From the NCBI RefSeq assembly GCF_025506355.1, contig NZ_JANZYP010000001.1:93932-157931 (forward strand): DNA of 64,000 nucleotides. The letters run 5' to 3'. The notes below the pieces were generated by a model. It was not told the origin of the DNA, did not search any database, and was given only the letters and a program-made list of their open reading frames with translations. A program made the translations under genes and the position numbers. Source of the DNA: Sphaerisporangium corydalis (GTDB lineage Bacteria; Actinomycetota; Actinomycetes; Streptosporangiales; Streptosporangiaceae). This document shows positions 63,936-64,000 of this stretch, in pieces (within the stretch, counting starts at the first letter, position 1; each line of letters opens with the position of its first letter).

Positions 63936-64000
63936 GGTGCCCGGGGTCGCCGCGCCGGCCATGCGGGTGACCCCGCCGTACTCCCCCTCGGCCCCTGCTC

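Noticed and set aside
63836-63940. Tiny RNA between TATGAT (63875) and the terminator
   Set aside because: There is no acceptable -35 element, and the hairpin is well explained as the terminator of the DinB-like gene.

Overview
The window is a very GC-rich chromosomal segment with dense genes, many GTG/TTG starts, frequent ATGA/GTGA overlaps and several -10 boxes placed directly before start codons, as expected for leaderless mRNAs. These traits, together with a spore-pigment-like type II polyketide synthase (PKS), an AfsR/SARP regulator, a tricorn protease, ECF42-type sigma factor/YCII pair and DesK/NarL-like two-component pairs, point to a mycelial actinobacterium, probably Streptosporangiales (for example Actinomadura or Nonomuraea). 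The genus is inference. I see no rRNA, tRNA or CRISPR array, and no phage or plasmid backbone.

Region 1 (1-13.7 kb) is mostly accessory and housekeeping genes: a LysR regulator carrying an internal 24-bp minisatellite, a BtrH-like acyltransferase, an alpha/beta hydrolase divergent from a WYL regulator, a tricorn protease, a small lysine-rich protein missed by length filters that has a SigB-like promoter, a Rv2578c-type radical SAM protein, DUF3040, a MecA-type penicillin-binding protein, a PlsC-like acyltransferase, a GNAT enzyme and a tyrosine recombinase. Between plsC and the GNAT gene lies a promoter - structured RNA - intrinsic terminator unit on the minus strand, the best candidate here for an unrecognised RNA element.

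Region 2 (13.7-25.7 kb) is a type II PKS locus. On the minus strand are SARP, TcmI-like cyclase, cupin, KS-alpha, CLF, ACP, aromatase/cyclase, double ABM-domain protein, SchA/CurD protein and MarR regulator. Divergent from it are a leader peptide, a fused AccD-AccA carboxyltransferase, BCCP and biotin carboxylase, so the locus carries its own malonyl-CoA supply. No ketoreductase is present. An extreme poly-G/poly-C block interrupts the locus before marR. A near-identical 18-bp AT-rich motif lies at both edges of the locus.

Region 3 (25.7-39.3 kb) holds a two-component pair, an unknown membrane protein, and a six-gene operon (34275 to 28813) that encodes a PLP decarboxylase, an acyl-adenylating PaaK-like ligase and four divergent paralogues resembling the AidA/PixA inclusion-body family. 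This operon is the strongest candidate for an undescribed system. It is followed by a secreted CBM6-DUF1996 protein with a CebR-like operator, a shortened P-loop kinase, and a TetR-PaaK pair.

Region 4 (39.3-51.3 kb) has a LysE exporter, an imperfect repeat patch, an FAD monooxygenase divergent from a GntR-TetR fusion with paired palindromic operators, two more solitary tyrosine recombinases, two serine beta-lactamase-like hydrolases, a second histidine kinase/response regulator pair, and an intergenic region with two 13-6-13 AT-rich palindromes. Region 5 (51-64 kb) has an internally deleted esterase pseudogene, a small monooxygenase, AraC, an O-methyltransferase, a RibD-like reductase, an ECF sigma factor with a SnoaL domain, the YCII/ECF42 operon, a LysR regulator divergent from metE, a TetR/FAD-hydroxylase pair with a clear operator, and a DinB-like protein followed by a strong terminator.
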